A stretch of DNA of 64,000 nt from Sulfitobacter sp. F26204 (GTDB lineage Bacteria; Pseudomonadota; Alphaproteobacteria; Rhodobacterales; Rhodobacteraceae): NCBI RefSeq assembly GCF_026410305.1, contig NZ_JAPMLQ010000010.1, forward strand, positions 1 through 64,000, in the 5' to 3' direction. Both the position numbers and the translations under genes were made by a program. Shown one piece after another: positions 45,704-54,436 of the stretch. How positions within the stretch are numbered: position 1 is the stretch's first letter; every line of letters starts with the position of its first letter. Under the pieces are notes generated by a model, which saw only the letters and a program-made list of their open reading frames with translations, was not told the DNA's origin and did no database searches.

Positions 45704-47038
45704 GGGAGTATCCGAAACTCTGTGTATGAGGGTTAGCCCATGCGCGTTTGACGGTTCATTTGTTGAACCGTTCTGGGTATAGGATAGCGAACTGGTTGCG
45801 CGCGGCAACCCACTCCCTGACCGCTCTGCCTGACTTCTCGAAGCTGCGGATCGCCAGATAGATTAGCTTGGTTGCGGCGTCATCGGTTGGGAAGCTGCCG
45901 CGCGTTTTGGTGGTTTTGCGGATTACGCGGTTCAGGCTTTCTATCGCATTTGTGGTGTAGATGATTTTGCGCACTGCTGGCGGGAAGGCAAAAAACGGGA
46001 TTACCTCCTGCCACGCCCGTCGCCAGCTTGGGGCGATTGAAGGGTATTTTTGGCCCCATTCGGTCTCAAAATCCGCGAGGGCCTTCTCAGCTTCCTTGTC
46101 ATCAGTCGCCTGATAAATCCGCTTGAGATCCTTTGCCACGACCTTGCGATCCTTCCATCCACAGAAGTTCAAAGAATGGCGCACCAGATGCACGATGCAG
46201 GTTTGGACGGCGGTCTCAGGGAAGGCCGCGTTGATAGCATCAGGGAAGCCCTTGAGGCCGTCAACAACGGCAATCAGGATGTCTTCGACCCCGCGATTGC
46301 GCAGGTTGTTCATCACCGAAAGCCAGAACTTGGCCCCTTCATTTGCTGCGATCCACAGGCCCAGAACCTCGCGTTCACCCTCGGCATTGACGCCCAGGGC
46401 CACGTATACAGCTTTGTTCTTGACCTGACGGCTTTCCGCGTCGCGGATTTTGACGCGTAGAGCATCGAGGAAAACAATGGGGTACATCGGCTCCAGAGCA
46501 CGGTTCTGCCAGTCCGACACTTCCTCCAGGACGGCGTCGGTGACGCGGCTGATAAGATCGGCGGACACCTTCAGGCCGTAGACTTCTTCCAGATGAGAAC
46601 GAATATCGCGCGTCGACAGGCCCGCCGCATACAAACCGATAATCTTGTCATCCATCCCGTCGATCCGGGTCTGACCTTTCTTGATCAGCTCGGGCTCGAA
46701 ACTGCCGTCACGGTCACGGGGCACATCAATTGGCATGGCCCCATCATTGCACTTCAGCGTCTTGCGTGAGGTGCCATTCCGGCGATTGCCCTGTTCGGCG
46801 GCAGGCTGTGCCTCTGGCTCATAGCCAAGATGTTCGGTCAGCTCAGCACCCAGCATCCGCTCCATCAACTTGACCTTCAGTTCCCTCATCAGGCCCTGAT
46901 CGCCCAGCAAATCGTCAGCGTTCTCAACGCCACTAAGCAGCTCGTCTAAAACTCCCTTGGAAATCGTCATTGTCGTCATGCTCCTTCAGTTTGGAAGCAT
47001 GGGCCAATTTACTCATACACAGAAGATCGGACACTCTC
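45704..47038 (-). mobile_element. IS256-family insertion sequence with intact 8-bp target duplication
   Basis: Terminal inverted repeats of about 27 bp lie at 45704-45730 and 47012-47038; they share GAGT-TCCGA and TCTGTGTATGAG. Both ends are flanked by the same 8 bp TTGGAGAT (45696-45703 and 47039-47046), the expected IS256 target duplication. The element is 1335 bp with an intact transposase, so the insertion is recent and structurally complete. Confidence 0.95.
45756..46979 (-). CDS. IS256-family transposase
   Basis: A 407-residue mutator-type transposase. The family region has GNRRNGTSRKTLKC and VPRDRDGSFEPELIKKGQ, then AVVDGLKGFPDAI with the catalytic Asp, HLVRHSLNF and IYTTNAIESLNRVIRK holding the catalytic Glu. 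All motifs are present, so it is probably active. It lies fully inside its element. Confidence 0.97.
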   Translation of the reverse strand: MTTMTISKGVLDELLSGVENADDLLGDQGLMRELKVKLMERMLGAELTEHLGYEPEAQPAAEQGNRRNGTSRKTLKCNDGAMPIDVPRDRDGSFEPELIKKGQTRIDGMDDKIIGLYAAGLSTRDIRSHLEEVYGLKVSADLISRVTDAVLEEVSDWQNRALEPMYPIVFLDALRVKIRDAESRQVKNKAVYVALGVNAEGEREVLGLWIAANEGAKFWLSVMNNLRNRGVEDILIAVVDGLKGFPDAINAAFPETAVQTCIVHLVRHSLNFCGWKDRKVVAKDLKRIYQATDDKEAEKALADFETEWGQKYPSIAPSWRRAWQEVIPFFAFPPAVRKIIYTTNAIESLNRVIRKTTKTRGSFPTDDAATKLIYLAIRSFEKSGRAVREWVAARNQFAILYPERFNK

Positions 47039-47092
47039 TTGGAGATCCGCCCACAGGGTCCGATGTCCCACCTGCCACACTTGCATTTTTCA

Positions 47093-47656
47093 TTAGAAGA
47101 ACCTTCTGGTCGCCATCAGATATTCTGCATAGGCGTCACCGTATTTTTCCAACAACCAAGGCTCTTCCGAAAAGGGTGCCAGAGCAAGCGCCACAATGCC
47201 TGTGAAGATCACCGGCCAAGACATAATCGAAGCAGATAGGATTCCAATCCCAACAAGGATCGCGATATCTGCCAGATATTGAGGGTTTCGGGAATATCTA
47301 TAAAGGCCGGTGGTTCGCAGAGATCCTTTTGCTCCGCTCGTCGCCGCGAAGCCAAGATGAAGTACGCCAGCCCACACCACGACATTACCAAAAATGAGCA
47401 GGACCAGCCCTAATCCCCACCGCAAGAATGCAGGGACATCCAAAATGCCCCATTCGACAAAGCCTATGAAAATTGCTGAGCCGAAGCCGATACAAGTGAG
47501 AGTCCAAACCGCGATCCGATGCATCGCTGTCGACTGTTCGGGCGGCCAAACACGCTGTTTTGGTCGGTAAATTGACCATGCCAAACCAAGAATCAATAAA
47601 CTGTTGGCAAGGCACCCAAGTATTGCTGCAAGCACTGTGAACTCATTCATGGCCAT
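47093..47656 (-). CDS. Isoprenylcysteine methyltransferase-like membrane protein
   Basis: A 187-residue membrane protein with about five segments. The C-terminal part has GLYRYSRNPQYLADI and EEPWLLEKYGDAYAEYL, the SAM-binding signature of ICMT/PEMT-like methyltransferases. The substrate in bacteria of this kind is unknown. The start overlaps the CDF gene by 14 nt, so it belongs to that operon. Confidence 0.85.
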   Translation of the reverse strand: MAMNEFTVLAAILGCLANSLLILGLAWSIYRPKQRVWPPEQSTAMHRIAVWTLTCIGFGSAIFIGFVEWGILDVPAFLRWGLGLVLLIFGNVVVWAGVLHLGFAATSGAKGSLRTTGLYRYSRNPQYLADIAILVGIGILSASIMSWPVIFTGIVALALAPFSEEPWLLEKYGDAYAEYLMATRRFF

Positions 47657-48548
47657 ACCGTGTGGCCTCTTCGTGCTTGTCGCATGATCGCTCGAATTCC
47701 AGTGTCGAATGAGAAATGCCGAACTCCTCTTCCAGGCGGGCTTTGATTTTCTTCTTCAGAGTCTCCAGATCGCCGCAGCGTGCGTCCTCGATCACCACAT
47801 GAGTGTCGAGCGCCGCTTGATGTTCCTGCATTTGCCAGAAATGCGCGTGATGCAGTTCTTCGACGCCGTCGATGTCCTCAATGGCCGCAATCACAGCGTC
47901 GATGTCCATATCCGGTGGACTGCCGAGCATAAGTGTCCGGATAGGTCCGCCGATTTCGGTAAAGGCGAGCCAAAGTATATATGCAGCGATACCTATGGTA
48001 ATTGCCGGATCAACCCAACGGATATCGTAGAACAGGATCAGAACGCCGCCGACGATAACTGCGACGGATGCCAAAGCATCACTGAGGTTGTGCAAGAACA
48101 ACGCACGGATGTTCACGCTCCCCTTTTGCATGGAATACGTGAGCATCGCGGTGAGCGTGTCGACCGCTAAAGCGACGCAACCAAGAATTACGACTGTCCA
48201 GCCCTCGATCTGCGGTGGATCCGCGAAGCGCATTGCACCCTCGTAGACAAGATACATCCCAATGATAATCAGCGACGTGTAGTTGATCAGCGCTGCAACG
48301 ATTTCGATCCGGCCGTAGCCAAAGGTCATCTTTGCATCTGCTGGGCGGCGGGCGATTTTGCGCGCGCCAAAGGCGATCACGAGTGAGGCCATATCCGAGA
48401 AGTTATGTATGGCATCGGCGATCAACGCGAGGCTTCCCGACAGAATTCCGCCAACGATCTGAGCAACGGTCAGCAGACCGTTCGCCCAAATGGCGACTCC
48501 AACGCGACGGTCTCCCGACTGCGGGTCTATTCCGTGATCATGAGGCAT
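47643..48548 (-). CDS. CDF-family Zn/Cd exporter
   Basis: A 301-residue protein with canonical CDF motifs: TM2 LIADAIHNFSDMAS, TM5 LHNLSDALASV and the tail ELHHAHFWQMQEHQAALDTHVV. The N-terminus MPHDHGIDP is His-containing. It exports Zn(II), Cd(II) or Co(II) by proton antiport. It is the closest paralogue of the ligand-less CDF at 40436. It is downstream of the transglutaminase-like gene and shares its MerR-type promoter. Confidence 0.92.
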   Translation of the reverse strand: MPHDHGIDPQSGDRRVGVAIWANGLLTVAQIVGGILSGSLALIADAIHNFSDMASLVIAFGARKIARRPADAKMTFGYGRIEIVAALINYTSLIIIGMYLVYEGAMRFADPPQIEGWTVVILGCVALAVDTLTAMLTYSMQKGSVNIRALFLHNLSDALASVAVIVGGVLILFYDIRWVDPAITIGIAAYILWLAFTEIGGPIRTLMLGSPPDMDIDAVIAAIEDIDGVEELHHAHFWQMQEHQAALDTHVVIEDARCGDLETLKKKIKARLEEEFGISHSTLEFERSCDKHEEATRYGHE

Positions 48549-48607
48549 ACAGCGCCCTTCTCTCAATATTCAGGGTCATCCCATTACCCCTTGCAGCGAC
48601 GACAAAC

Positions 48608-48760
48608 TTAGGCACCTAACAAAAAAAGGCTGCGGGTCGTGGCCAGAAACCCCTCGGTCACGAGTAAAATTGCGGAAACAACTGTTAGCGGCACAGCGAT
48701 GATGACACGAAACACTGGAACTGCAGCTATTACCCGCAAATAGACCCAACCAGCGGTCAC
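48608..48760 (-). CDS. 50-aa membrane protein
   Basis: A GTG at 48760 overlaps the TGA of the transglutaminase-like gene (GTGA), a sign of coupled translation. The 50-residue product is almost wholly hydrophobic (residues 4-35), with one Arg-containing break, and ends TRSLFLLGA. It lies 59 bp before the CDF gene. No family is recognised. Its place inside a metal operon suggests a helper of the exporter. Confidence 0.65.
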   Translation of the reverse strand: MTAGWVYLRVIAAVPVFRVIIAVPLTVVSAILLVTEGFLATTRSLFLLGA

Positions 48761-49542
48761 GGCGATCCAACCCCGCCTTCACGAACAAACTGTACAGAAT
48801 TAGTTTCAGCCATCGGGATCACTGGAACAACCCCTCTGCGTATTCGTCGCACGCGGGCATTCATCCAGCGACGGATCAGATATCGATAGAACAGCCGACG
48901 CAACCCTCCAAAGGATTGTTGATGCTGCGCATAAAAGTCGTCTGGCGTGTCGAACAGACCAAGATCGGCGTTAATGCCGGTTTTTTGGATGTAGGTATCT
49001 GTTCCGCTCCATTCGATGGATGGTGAAGAAAGGCGGTCTGTTCCGACCCCATATCCACACAGACTGTCATTATCGCGGACAAATCTGTCCTGAAGAGCAG
49101 ACAAGACCGCGTCGTCCAAAATAAAGCCTTCTAGGTTGATCCAGCGCTCTCGATGCAGGATTTCCACCCAGCTATGAAGGATGCTCTCAGGCGCAAGCGG
49201 ATAGATGAGTTCTGGTACGATCCCACGCTGCAAGGATTTGTGGATTGTGAAGCCGTGCAATCGACAAGGGATGTCGACCGCACGCAATAGCGCCATCAAT
49301 AGCGTGGCCTTAGTGTTGCATTGACCATATCCGTCACGCAGTACCGCTGAGGCTGGCATGTCGTCTGCAGCATTGTAGCCAAAAACGATTTCGTTGCGCA
49401 CGTAGTCGTAGGCAGCACCAATCCGGTGGAATTCGTCCAAAGACAACCAGCCGCGCTCGCGGATCAGATTTGCGATGGCGTCTCCATCGAAATCGAGTAA
49501 TGGCGAAACGCCCAGCTGGGTCTTGTTGTCTTCATTCTTCAT
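48757..49542 (-). CDS. Transglutaminase-like cysteine protease-fold protein
   Basis: A 261-residue protein, probably cytoplasmic (no signal). The catalytic triad pattern of transglutaminase-like enzymes is visible: Cys in GYGQCNTKATLL, His in ILHSWVEIL and Asp in INLEGFILDD. The C-terminal part is basic (RRWMNARVRRIRRG). Such domains act as peptidases or amide-forming enzymes. The substrate is unknown. It is the first gene after the MerR-type promoter at 49576. Confidence 0.85.
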   Translation of the reverse strand: MKNEDNKTQLGVSPLLDFDGDAIANLIRERGWLSLDEFHRIGAAYDYVRNEIVFGYNAADDMPASAVLRDGYGQCNTKATLLMALLRAVDIPCRLHGFTIHKSLQRGIVPELIYPLAPESILHSWVEILHRERWINLEGFILDDAVLSALQDRFVRDNDSLCGYGVGTDRLSSPSIEWSGTDTYIQKTGINADLGLFDTPDDFYAQHQQSFGGLRRLFYRYLIRRWMNARVRRIRRGVVPVIPMAETNSVQFVREGGVGSP

Positions 49543-49575
49543 AGCTCTATCCGACGCATTGTTTGCGATATTCGA

Positions 49576-49606
49576 AAGATAGGAGCTACAGTGCCTAGAG
49601 GTTCAA
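49576..49606 (-). promoter_or_regulatory. MerR-type promoter (TTGAACCT family) of the CDF operon
   Basis: Minus strand: TTGAAC (49601-49606), 19-bp spacer CTCTAGGCACTGTAGCTCC, then TATCTT (49576-49581). The same CTCTA...TGTAGC core is found at 50170. It lies between the MerR gene and the transglutaminase-like gene. Confidence 0.85.
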
Positions 49607-49625
49607 GAACTTTCTTCCATTCTTA

Positions 49626-50054
49626 TCACGCTCCGATTTCATCATGATTAGTTAGACATTCAGAGTGATCTCGCAGCACTTCAAGAACCTTGCATTCGGC
49701 GACGCTTTCGCCATCACACTCGGCAACCATCCGTTTCAACTCCTTCTTGAGGGCCTGAAGGCGTTTGATCCGCTGCTCGACCTGGCGAAGTTGTCGCCGC
49801 GCGATAGAATCCGCCTCTGCACAGGATTGAGCCGGATTGTCCGACAGGTCCAGAAGTTCGCGGATTGAGTCGAGCGAAAAACCAAGTTGACGCGAGTGTC
49901 GAATAAAGGCGAGGCGATCGAGATCTTTTTCATAATATCGCCGCTGCCCACCTGACGTCCGACCGGCCTCGTTCATCAATCCAATCTGTTCGTAGTAGCG
50001 GATTGTTTGAACCTTGGTCCCAGTCTTCCGCGAGAGTGTACCAATTGCCAGCAT
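49626..50054 (-). CDS. MerR-family regulator (Zn/Cd/Pb type) 2
   Basis: A 142-residue regulator. The DNA-binding part has IGTLSRKTGTKVQTIRYYEQIGL and the effector end has SCAEADSIARRQL and AECDGESVAECKVL, with two cysteines as in CadR/PbrR/ZntR. AAAGGA six bases upstream fixes the ATG at 50054. It is flanked by matching operators on both sides (49576 and 50164), so it may control the CDF operon and the SCO-to-Lnt operon together. Confidence 0.92.
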   Translation of the reverse strand: MLAIGTLSRKTGTKVQTIRYYEQIGLMNEAGRTSGGQRRYYEKDLDRLAFIRHSRQLGFSLDSIRELLDLSDNPAQSCAEADSIARRQLRQVEQRIKRLQALKKELKRMVAECDGESVAECKVLEVLRDHSECLTNHDEIGA

Positions 50055-50163
50055 GTGCATTCCTTTATCTAAAGTCACTGTAGCTTATCAAAGTTCTAAC
50101 TCCCTTGAAAAGCCAAAGGTTTCACAAAGTCGTGACATAATATCCTACCAAGCATCTTTTTGC

Positions 50164-50194
50164 TTGAACCTCTATCAGCTGTAGCTTGTATCCC
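50164..50194 (+). promoter_or_regulatory. MerR-type promoter (TTGAACCT family) of the SCO-to-Lnt operon
   Basis: Plus strand: TTGAAC (50164-50169), 19-bp spacer CTCTATCAGCTGTAGCTTG, then TATCCC (50189-50194). It is 37 bp before the SCO gene. Confidence 0.85.
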
Positions 50195-50231
50195 ACCCAA
50201 GAGGTGACTTGTTTTAAGGGCGAAGCTGGCA

Positions 50232-50840
50232 ATGACAAAAGTGCGGATAATTCTCTGGTCCATAGTTGCGGTGGCGATCGCCATCGTTGGTGGTTTTTGG
50301 ATATCAGAGCGTGGCCAGCTACCGGTTGCAGCCACTCGCTTGCCTGCAGCGGAGACTGTTTTAGCTGATTTTGAATTGACCGATCACAATGGCATGATGC
50401 AGACCGACGAAGAATTCCGTGGGCGATGGATGCTCGTCTTCTTTGGGTTCACTAACTGTCCGGACGTCTGCCCCATGGGCCTGGCAACAATCGCACAGGT
50501 AATGGACGATCTGGGCGCAGAAGGTGAAGCGGTACAGCCCCTTTTCATCACAGTTGACCCGGAACGGGACACGCCCAGTGTTCTAGCCAACTATATCCCA
50601 CAATTTGGCCCCAGCATCCTCGGGCTAAGCGGCCCGCAGGAACAGACCCAACAAACTGCCAAAGCTTTCAAAATCTATTATCAGCGCAATGAGGACGAAT
50701 CTGCACCCGATGGATACACCATGGGCCATACTTCATCTTTTCTTTTGTTCGATCCGCAAGGCGAATTTGTCCGAATATACGAGTACGATTTGGATCCTTC
50801 TCAGATCGCCTCTGACCTTCAAAAAAGGATTGGATCGTGA
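50232..50840 (+). CDS. SCO1/SenC-family protein 1
   Basis: A 202-residue membrane-anchored thioredoxin-fold protein (TM residues 5-24). The copper-binding CxxxC is in FFGFTNCPDVCPMG, and the distal His is in MGHTSSFLL. It inserts copper into cytochrome oxidase or handles thiol redox. It is the first gene of the eleven-gene unit and overlaps dsbB by 4 nt. A second SCO gene lies at 52450. Confidence 0.93.
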   Translation: MTKVRIILWSIVAVAIAIVGGFWISERGQLPVAATRLPAAETVLADFELTDHNGMMQTDEEFRGRWMLVFFGFTNCPDVCPMGLATIAQVMDDLGAEGEAVQPLFITVDPERDTPSVLANYIPQFGPSILGLSGPQEQTQQTAKAFKIYYQRNEDESAPDGYTMGHTSSFLLFDPQGEFVRIYEYDLDPSQIASDLQKRIGS

Positions 50841-51280
50841 CAACGGCTTCCGATCCATCAACGCCAGACAGTCGGTCGGTAACGTTCCTGTTCGCGGCTT
50901 GGTTTCTCGCCTTGGCCGCTTCACTTTCCGTTCTGTTCATCGGGGAGGTATTGGGCCAGACCCCGTGTCATCTTTGTTGGTTGCAGCGCGCCTTCATGTT
51001 CCCACTCGCCGTCATCCTCGGTATTGCGGCATGGCGTTCCGATCTGTCCATCTGGCGATATGCGGTGCCGCTCGCCGTTATAGGCGGTGCTATCGCGCTC
51101 TATCATTGGCTGCTATATGCTGGGGTCTTGCCCGAGCCGATTACGCCCTGCACCGCCTCCGGACCATCTTGCACGGATGACGCAATGTTGATCCTTGGCC
51201 TGCCAATTCCCGCTCTCTCCTTTTTGACCTTCGGGGTAATATCTGCCCTGCTCCTCCAACTTCGACGGATTACCTCATGA
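50837..51280 (+). CDS. dsbB: Disulfide bond formation protein DsbB
   Basis: A 147-residue membrane protein with four segments. The first redox pair is in TPCHLCWLQR, and the second is in ITPCTASGPSCTDD. DsbB re-oxidises DsbA and passes electrons to quinones. The stop overlaps the following DsbA-like gene by 4 nt, giving a complete oxidative pair in one transcript. Confidence 0.95.
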   Translation: MTTASDPSTPDSRSVTFLFAAWFLALAASLSVLFIGEVLGQTPCHLCWLQRAFMFPLAVILGIAAWRSDLSIWRYAVPLAVIGGAIALYHWLLYAGVLPEPITPCTASGPSCTDDAMLILGLPIPALSFLTFGVISALLLQLRRITS

Positions 51281-51939
51281 CACGCAAAACCCTTGTTCTC
51301 GTAACCCTGACCGCTGTACTGGCGCTTTTCGCCATCGGTGCCTGGTTTGTCTCTCGTCCCAACGTGACCCCGACTGCAACAGCCGCTCCTGTTGAGCAGC
51401 AAGACCAACTTGTTCGCGCCTACTCGCCTGTTTTGGGGCGCAAAGACGCGCCAGTAACAATTGTGGAATTCTTTGATCCAGCCTGCGAGGCGTGCCGCGC
51501 GTTTCACCCGATTGTGAAACAGATACTGGCGGATAATCCCGATGATGTTCGTGTGGTCATGCGATACACGCCGTTCCATGGAGAGGGCTCGGAGCTTGCA
51601 ATCAAGGTGTTGGAAGCGGCGCGGTTACAAGACGTATTCATGCCCGTGCTTGAAGCGCTGCTGGAAAATCAACCGGCTTGGGCATCTCATGGTGCGCCAG
51701 CCGCAGAACAGATTATCCAAATCGCGGCGACAGCAGGTTTGGACGTAAATGCCGCCGCGACCCAGATCAAATCCCCAAGTATCGTCGGTATCCTCAATCA
51801 GGATCGGGCCGATGTTAAGGCCGTTGGTATCGAGGGCACGCCGACCTTTTTCGTCAACGGAAAGCGATTGACCGACTTCGGTCCAGATCAGCTGATCGCG
51901 CTTGTACAGGCAGAAGTCCAAGCTACTGCAAACAACTAA
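51277..51939 (+). CDS. DsbA-family disulfide protein
   Basis: A 220-residue membrane-anchored or exported protein. The thioredoxin-like domain has FFDPACEACRAFHP with the CEAC active site, and GIEGTPTFFVNGK at the cis-Pro. It is the likely partner of the DsbB just upstream. Compared with the DsbA at 35645 it has a different active site dipeptide, suggesting a distinct substrate range. Confidence 0.92.
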   Translation: MTRKTLVLVTLTAVLALFAIGAWFVSRPNVTPTATAAPVEQQDQLVRAYSPVLGRKDAPVTIVEFFDPACEACRAFHPIVKQILADNPDDVRVVMRYTPFHGEGSELAIKVLEAARLQDVFMPVLEALLENQPAWASHGAPAAEQIIQIAATAGLDVNAAATQIKSPSIVGILNQDRADVKAVGIEGTPTFFVNGKRLTDFGPDQLIALVQAEVQATANN

Positions 51940-51962
51940 CATCAGATTGGATAGCCCTGACA

Positions 51963-52442
51963 GTGAGACATATTACAAATACCCTGCGCTGCCTGTCCTT
52001 CGCTCTACTGATGGGACTTTCCACAGTTTCTGCAGCGCAAGAAAACGCAGGCGATATCAAGATCGTTGTTGAACAGCCATGGGCGCGTGCCAGCATTGGG
52101 ACTTCACGCCCCGGTGGCGCGTATCTGGCGCTTCGGAACGAAGGAGATGTACCAGTTTACTTGGTAGGATTGCGGGCCGATATCTCGGCGATGGCTTCCA
52201 TCCATGAAACCCAGACGAACGACGATGGGATCAGCCGCATGGTGCCTGCAGGTGACATCGAAATCCCAGCTGGAGGAACACTGGCACTCGAACCGGGTAG
52301 CTATCATATCATGTTGATGAAATTGCAGTCGCCACTCGTGGAAGGCGAGACTTTCCCGATGACCCTACTCTTTTCGGATGGGTTGGAGATGGAAGTTGTG
52401 GTGCCTGTCCTGCGTACCGGCGCACGCGGCCCCGAAGGCTGA
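51963..52442 (+). CDS. PCuAC-family periplasmic copper chaperone
   Basis: A 159-residue secreted protein (GTG start, signal ending VSAAQ). The PCu(A)C fold has the His/Met site: His and Met in SIHETQTNDDGISRMVP, and HIM in GSYHIMLM. It binds Cu(I) and delivers it with SCO to the CuA or CuB site of oxidases. It sits between two SCO-related genes, in agreement with that pathway. Confidence 0.92.
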   Translation: MRHITNTLRCLSFALLMGLSTVSAAQENAGDIKIVVEQPWARASIGTSRPGGAYLALRNEGDVPVYLVGLRADISAMASIHETQTNDDGISRMVPAGDIEIPAGGTLALEPGSYHIMLMKLQSPLVEGETFPMTLLFSDGLEMEVVVPVLRTGARGPEG

Positions 52443-52449
52443 CGCCAAC

Positions 52450-53073
52450 ATGAAACAGATTGGTAAAATCTTGATTGCCTGCGGCTTGGCGATATTAGCC
52501 GTTCTTTTCATCGGATGGTGGCGGGTTGATGGGCCGGGTGCGGCGTCGGTGCCGGGAAAACGTTCCCAACCGCTGACTGAAATGGACTTTGAGTTGACCA
52601 ATCAGAACGGGGAAGCTGTCGGCCCGAAAACGCTCATTGGCCAGCCAAGCCTTGTCTTCTTTGGCTTCACCTATTGTCCGGACGTCTGTCCAACGACGCT
52701 TTCGGACATTTCCGCGTGGCTCGACGAGATTGGGCCGGACGCAGAGGCCCTTAACACCATCCTCATTTCCGTGGATCCAGACCGAGATACCGTCGAAGTG
52801 ATGGCTGAATATGTCTCCTACTTTCATCCACAGATTCAAGGTTGGACAGGTTCAGATGTCCAAGTCGCCTCTGCTGCGGCAGGGTTTCGCGCAGTCTATG
52901 AAAAGGTGATGCGCGAAGACGGCGACTATACGATGAACCACACAGCAGGGGTTTTCCTGTTCGACGCGACAGGTCGCTTCGTCACCACGATCGATTATCA
53001 CGAACCGCGCGAATTCGCCGTGCCTAAGATAAGGCGCGCAATGCAAAGCCAAGACGAGAGGGCAGAAACTTGA
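52450..53073 (+). CDS. SCO1/SenC-family protein 2
   Basis: A 207-residue protein with a membrane anchor (residues 5-23) and the copper motif FFGFTYCPDVCPTT, with distal His in MNHTAGVFL. The ATG at 52450 follows the PCuAC stop by 7 bp. It is a paralogue of the SCO at 50232. Two SCO proteins with a PCuAC form a typical copper delivery set. Confidence 0.93.
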   Translation: MKQIGKILIACGLAILAVLFIGWWRVDGPGAASVPGKRSQPLTEMDFELTNQNGEAVGPKTLIGQPSLVFFGFTYCPDVCPTTLSDISAWLDEIGPDAEALNTILISVDPDRDTVEVMAEYVSYFHPQIQGWTGSDVQVASAAAGFRAVYEKVMREDGDYTMNHTAGVFLFDATGRFVTTIDYHEPREFAVPKIRRAMQSQDERAET

Positions 53074-54416
53074 GATTGAAATATTTCGTGCTGGGAACAG
53101 CTGTCAGCGCAGCTGCTATGGCGTCGCTGACCGCCAGAACCATGATGACACCGAACGCGCCAGCTCCAGAAGTGTTGGTTCGGGCTGCAGAGCTTTCGCA
53201 ACCACCAGCAGAACCCTCTTCTTTGGATTTATCCGTTACCTTTGCAACAGAGGTGGTTAACAGGAATGCTACTCTAGCCCCATTGCTTCATTCGTCCGAT
53301 TTCACTCGGCCTGATGAGCTGACGGCAGTCACACAAGCTCTTGCTATCCCAGCTTGGGAAGCGACGGTAACAGATGGCGATACGCTTGATTCAATCTTAA
53401 CCCGCGCCGATATGGACGCACCGCTGCGGGCCGAAGTAGCTCTTGCCATTGCTGCAGAATACGACTTGCGCAGATTAAGACCCGGCCATCAGCTGCGCGT
53501 CAATTTTCAGCCTAACGGGTCCCCGTCATTCGTCGCTTTAACAGTCGATGAAGGTGTCCAAATCGAAGTCACACTCGATGGTAAGGTCGCTGGTCGTACT
53601 AGACCCCCCGTCCTTACGTCTGTCGAGCAAGCAGGTCAGCTTGTCGTCAGCGGATCCATTTATACTTCCTTGGATGCAGCCGGCATTCCTGCTCGCTTTG
53701 CGGTCGATCTGGCCGAAATTTTAAGTGATGCAATCGATTTTCGGCGAGATCTTAAAGGTGGCGAGAAACTCAACATCCAATGGGCACAATCGGTCCTTGC
53801 TGACGGGTCGAAAGTTGGGCAACCGAAGCTAACCTACGCGGCTCTTGATTTAGCGAAGGATATATTTGAAGTCGTTTGGTCTGACGAGGATAGCGGCAAG
53901 GCGACTGTCTATCTGAATGGGGATGTCCTGCGAAGAATAGCACCACCTGTAAAGGGCGCGCGCCTATCTTCGGTTTTTGGCCGACGCAAACATCCAATTT
54001 ACGGCAACGTTCGAATGCACACTGGTGTCGATTACGCAGCCGTTAAAGGGACGCCAATCAGCGCGACCGCACCGGGCCGGGTTTCCTTTATTGGGTGGCA
54101 GAACGGCTATGGCCAAGTGGTAGAAATATCTCACGGCTCCAACACGATGACCCGGTATGCCCATTTGAGCGCCGTACCCAATGGACTGAAAACCGGAAAC
54201 CGCGTTCTTGCCGGAGAAGTGATTGGTCAGGTCGGCAAGACAGGTACGGCGACAGCTCCTAACTTGCACTACGAAGTGCATGTAGACGGGCGTCCGATCG
54301 ACCCGCTTGGAAAGGAACTGATAGCCTCGGTCGAAAATTCTGATACCGCGGGTGCGTCAGCGCTCCTTGAGAAAACACGCGCGCTATTTACAGCGACGCT
54401 CAGCGACAAAATATGA
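53070..54416 (+). CDS. M23-family peptidoglycan endopeptidase
   Basis: A 448-residue protein with an N-terminal anchor/signal and a LysM-like/OapA-like region (about 95-175, WEATVTDGDTLDSILTRA). The C-terminal peptidase domain has the metal ligands RMHTGVDYAA (His near 317) and HYEVHVDGRPIDP. It cuts peptide crosslinks in the wall, as MepM does. The TTG start overlaps the SCO stop. A zinc enzyme of the wall inside a metal operon may help remodelling with the four transpeptidases. Confidence 0.92.
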   Translation: MRLKYFVLGTAVSAAAMASLTARTMMTPNAPAPEVLVRAAELSQPPAEPSSLDLSVTFATEVVNRNATLAPLLHSSDFTRPDELTAVTQALAIPAWEATVTDGDTLDSILTRADMDAPLRAEVALAIAAEYDLRRLRPGHQLRVNFQPNGSPSFVALTVDEGVQIEVTLDGKVAGRTRPPVLTSVEQAGQLVVSGSIYTSLDAAGIPARFAVDLAEILSDAIDFRRDLKGGEKLNIQWAQSVLADGSKVGQPKLTYAALDLAKDIFEVVWSDEDSGKATVYLNGDVLRRIAPPVKGARLSSVFGRRKHPIYGNVRMHTGVDYAAVKGTPISATAPGRVSFIGWQNGYGQVVEISHGSNTMTRYAHLSAVPNGLKTGNRVLAGEVIGQVGKTGTATAPNLHYEVHVDGRPIDPLGKELIASVENSDTAGASALLEKTRALFTATLSDKI

Positions 54417-54436
54417 ACAATCGAGTAGGATAGCCC

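Noticed and set aside
48576-48788. A 70-codon minus-strand frame overlapping the 50-aa membrane protein
   Set aside because: It is out of frame with the GTGA-coupled hydrophobic product and has a Cys/Ser-rich random look.
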